Source: Phyllobacterium bourgognense (GTDB taxonomy: Bacteria; Pseudomonadota; Alphaproteobacteria; Rhizobiales; Rhizobiaceae). From it: a DNA stretch of 64,000 nucleotides. The position numbers and the translations under genes are program-made. The stretch covers positions 186,001-250,000 of the forward strand of contig NZ_QPJM01000006.1 of NCBI RefSeq assembly GCF_003337575.1. Reading direction: 5' to 3'. The number at the start of each line of letters is the position of its first letter. Position 1 is the stretch's first letter. Shown here piece by piece: positions 62,488-64,000 of the stretch. The notes under the pieces were generated by a model that saw only the letters and a program-made list of their open reading frames with translations, made no database searches and had not been told where the DNA came from.

Positions 62488-62832
62488 TTGTGCCTCCTTT
62501 GAAGCATCCTTGGCGAGTGCTTTTCGGCGTCGCCTGATCTCGATATTGGCTGGAATCCATGGGAGCTCCAGCGGTAGTCTGTTTTATTCGCTTCAGAATG
62601 AATGCAAGCTGAACGGCACTCGTGCGAATTCGTTCCACCGCCATCCTGACGAGGGAAGAAGCACATACAATTTTAGCAAATCCGAGGCGGGAAAAAGGCA
62701 CGATTGCAATCGCAAGCACCACATGGAGGTATGACGCACTCCACTCAGCGGCAGAGTGAACTCTGTCGCGGCATGCCCAAGCATAAACCCCCGACTTCTG
62801 CCGGGGATCGCTGGCGGCTCCAGCCGCTAGAA
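62488..62832. other. Intergenic region between BA14K and the cold-shock gene
   Basis: 345 nt with no supported gene. It holds the BA14K promoter at the left end and the cold-shock gene's terminator hairpins at the right end (listed separately). Short frames on both strands lack ribosome binding sites. Confidence 0.4.
62784..62827 (-). terminator. Hairpins downstream of the cold-shock gene
   Basis: On the minus strand two stems follow the stop at 62833. One is GCGGC/GCCGC (62814-62818 with 62823-62827) and the next is CCCCG/CGGGG (62789-62793 with 62802-62806). The second is followed by GTTTAT as a weak T-run. Confidence 0.5.
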
Positions 62833-63048
62833 CTATTCAGTGACCGCGATGTTTACGGCCTTTGGTCCCTTGCCACGACGATCAGGCTCCGTATCGAAGG
62901 AGACCTTCTGATTGTCTGCGAGACCTGTGAGTCCGGATGCCTGAACGGCGGAAATATGAACGAAAATATCCGCCGCGCCATCATCCGGTTTGATAAAGCC
63001 AAAGCCTTTTTCGCTATTGAAGAATTTGACCGTACCGGTCTGTGCCAT
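62833..63048 (-). CDS. cspA: CspA-family cold-shock protein
   Basis: A 71-residue single-domain OB-fold nucleic-acid chaperone. It carries RNP1 (KGFGFI, about residues 14-19) and RNP2 (DIFVHI, about 28-33). The start at 63048 is preceded by AAGGAACTGAGC. A long leader region of nearly 400 nt without genes lies upstream, as is common where cold-shock mRNAs carry a structured 5' UTR; no cold-box motif was verified. Confidence 0.93.
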   Translation of the reverse strand: MAQTGTVKFFNSEKGFGFIKPDDGAADIFVHISAVQASGLTGLADNQKVSFDTEPDRRGKGPKAVNIAVTE

Positions 63049-63442
63049 GCTCAGTTCCTTTTCCTTACTTACCGCGTTCCCCTCCGGGTTTGCGGGATTG
63101 GTAGTGCCGTTTTCAGTAAGATACGTTCAACGGAGATCATGCAGGCAGTTCTCGAATTCAGGAAAGGAGCCGATCATTGCCGGGATTACTCCCGGCCCGG
63201 TATTCTTGCGGTTCCGGCGCGCCGTTCTTCCAGTCTTCCAGTGTTCGCAAATGCCCGAACGCTTTGAGACTGCTAGAATAAGTGTTTTTTGGCAAGCAAA
63301 AGTTTTTCTACCATTTGGACGACTATATCGAACGGCTTTGCAACCTACATACTTGGGGGTAGGAAATTTCGCTTGGCATTCGTCCACCAGCACCTATCGA
63401 GATCACGACACGCAAGTTCAAATCGCCGCTTTTCTTTTAGCT
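63049..63442. other. Non-coding region upstream of the cold-shock gene
   Basis: 394 nt between the cold-shock start and the end of the lytic transglycosylase gene, both read leftward. Overlapping + strand frames are antisense to the flanking genes or lack ribosome binding sites. It probably contains the cold-shock promoter and a long 5' UTR. Confidence 0.4.
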
Positions 63443-64000
63443 TTATCGATTACGCAGGACGATGCAGGCGCCACCCGCGCTGTGGAGTTGCGAACAGATT
63501 TGATTGGCTTCGCCGCGATTGTCGGCGCCTATACGCACGGCATAGATGCCACGGCGTCCCATGGCTGTGCGGTTTCGGCTGATAACGGCTTCATGTTTGT
63601 CGAGGATCGCCGGAAAGGCGCGACGTAGGCGCTGAAGCTGTCCCACGGCTGCGGCGCGGCGAAAGTTGCCGGCAATTTGGATTCCCCAGGGCTTTGGTTT
63701 GATTTGGGCCATCGCGACGGTTGCAAAGCGAACAATCGGCAGCTTCCGGCAAGCAGCATCGAAGGTCAATTTGGCGTTTAACGGTTGTGCCGATATTTCG
63801 GTACCGGCGGCAAAGTCGTCAGCCGACTTTCCCGTTATATCCAGAACATATTCTTCCGTTTCGAGTGGGAGGAAACCACCGCTTGATAACCATTTGGACA
63901 CCCGTGTTGGTCCCGCATTATAGGCAGCAGCAGCCAGCCCCCAATTGCCAAATGCTGTCCGCAGATCCTTCAACAACGCAGCGGAAGCTGGAAGAGCCTT
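63443..64000 (-). CDS. Lytic transglycosylase with C-terminal SPOR domain (truncated by window end)
   Basis: The frame is open to the window edge, so about 186 C-terminal residues are visible and the start is missing. The segment FGNWGLAAAAYNAGPTRVSK is the end of the soluble lytic transglycosylase (SLT) domain, with the AYNAG motif. The last 75 or so residues (RRGIYAVRIGADNRGEANQI …) form a SPOR-like domain that binds denuded peptidoglycan. The protein should cleave or remodel septal murein in the periplasm. Confidence 0.8.
   Translation of the reverse strand, partial: KALPASAALLKDLRTAFGNWGLAAAAYNAGPTRVSKWLSSGGFLPLETEEYVLDITGKSADDFAAGTEISAQPLNAKLTFDAACRKLPIVRFATVAMAQIKPKPWGIQIAGNFRRAAAVGQLQRLRRAFPAILDKHEAVISRNRTAMGRRGIYAVRIGADNRGEANQICSQLHSAGGACIVLRNR

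Noticed and set aside
1-64000. tRNA or rRNA genes, CRISPR arrays, insertion sequences, integrases and prophage genes
   Set aside because: I looked for tRNA T-loop signatures, regularly spaced repeats, transposase or integrase motifs and phage structural genes on both strands and saw none I could support; a covariance-model or profile search could still find a diverged one.

Overview
The window is chromosomal DNA of an alphaproteobacterium of the order Hyphomicrobiales (Rhizobiales). The nearest relatives are probably in the Phyllobacterium/Mesorhizobium/Brucella-Ochrobactrum part of that order. The evidence is the gene content: a fused anthranilate synthase TrpE(G) behind a Trp-rich leader peptide, a bifunctional PutA next to an Lrp-type regulator, a BA14K-family protein, DUF2333 and DUF1285 proteins, a MoxR/DUF58/DUF4159 envelope operon, and a petABC (fbc) operon near apt. 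Coding density is high and GC content is moderately high. I found no tRNA or rRNA gene, insertion sequence, prophage, CRISPR array or replication origin. This is mostly a conserved housekeeping region.

Layout. 1-4501: a tightly packed + strand cluster of uncharacterised genes around a AAA+ ATPase. 4528-5697: two secreted-protein genes on the minus strand, a metzincin protease and a small exported protein. 5878-7023: DUF2333 membrane protein. 7369-11033: Lrp-type regulator divergent from putA. 11133-12812: fhs. 12841-16133: trpL leader and attenuator, trpE(G), CDF metal transporter. 16134-17516: a palindromic intergenic element and a secreted alpha/beta hydrolase. 17525-19507: a leucine-rich leader peptide with attenuator, then leuA. 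19634-23571: single genes (a tail-anchored hypothetical, metallophosphoesterase, Nudix, glutathionyl-hydroquinone-reductase-like GST, GNAT). 23575-30409: the four-gene MoxR envelope operon, read leftward. 30547-33061: DUF1285, Nudix, CCA-adding enzyme. 33062-36574: DUF1059, hemF, a small hypothetical, an orphan branched-chain amino-acid binding protein, trmL. 36611-42157: ABC half-transporter, petABC, apt. 42160-47579 (minus strand): two MaoC hydratases, ychF, pth, rplY, prs, lipoprotein. 47642-51595 (minus strand): M24-fold protein, pgeF, midA-like, lgt. 51752-53669: ubiK, an unannotated 57-residue gene, YbjN, csaA. 53747-56425: GMC dehydrogenase with its Tat-exported small subunit, gloA. 56647-59673: RHH protein, histidine kinase, response regulator, MarR regulator. 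59923-62028: ilvE, a glycine-zipper protein, a metallo-beta-lactamase-fold hydrolase. 62077-64000: BA14K, cold-shock protein, and a lytic transglycosylase cut by the window edge.

The regulatory findings are the strongest new observations. Two amino-acid leader peptides too short for routine gene calling (trpL, 15 residues with WWW; a leu leader, 38 residues with seven Leu codons in nine) lie before trpE(G) and leuA. Each has a -35/-10 pair with 17-bp spacing and exactly 7 bp between the -10 and the ATG, so both leaders are predicted to be transcribed leaderless. Each also has mutually exclusive terminator and antiterminator stems. The best candidate for an undescribed protein system is the translationally coupled AAA+ cluster at 1-4501. 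The MoxR operon and the PetP/PetR-like regulators are known families whose mechanisms are incompletely understood.
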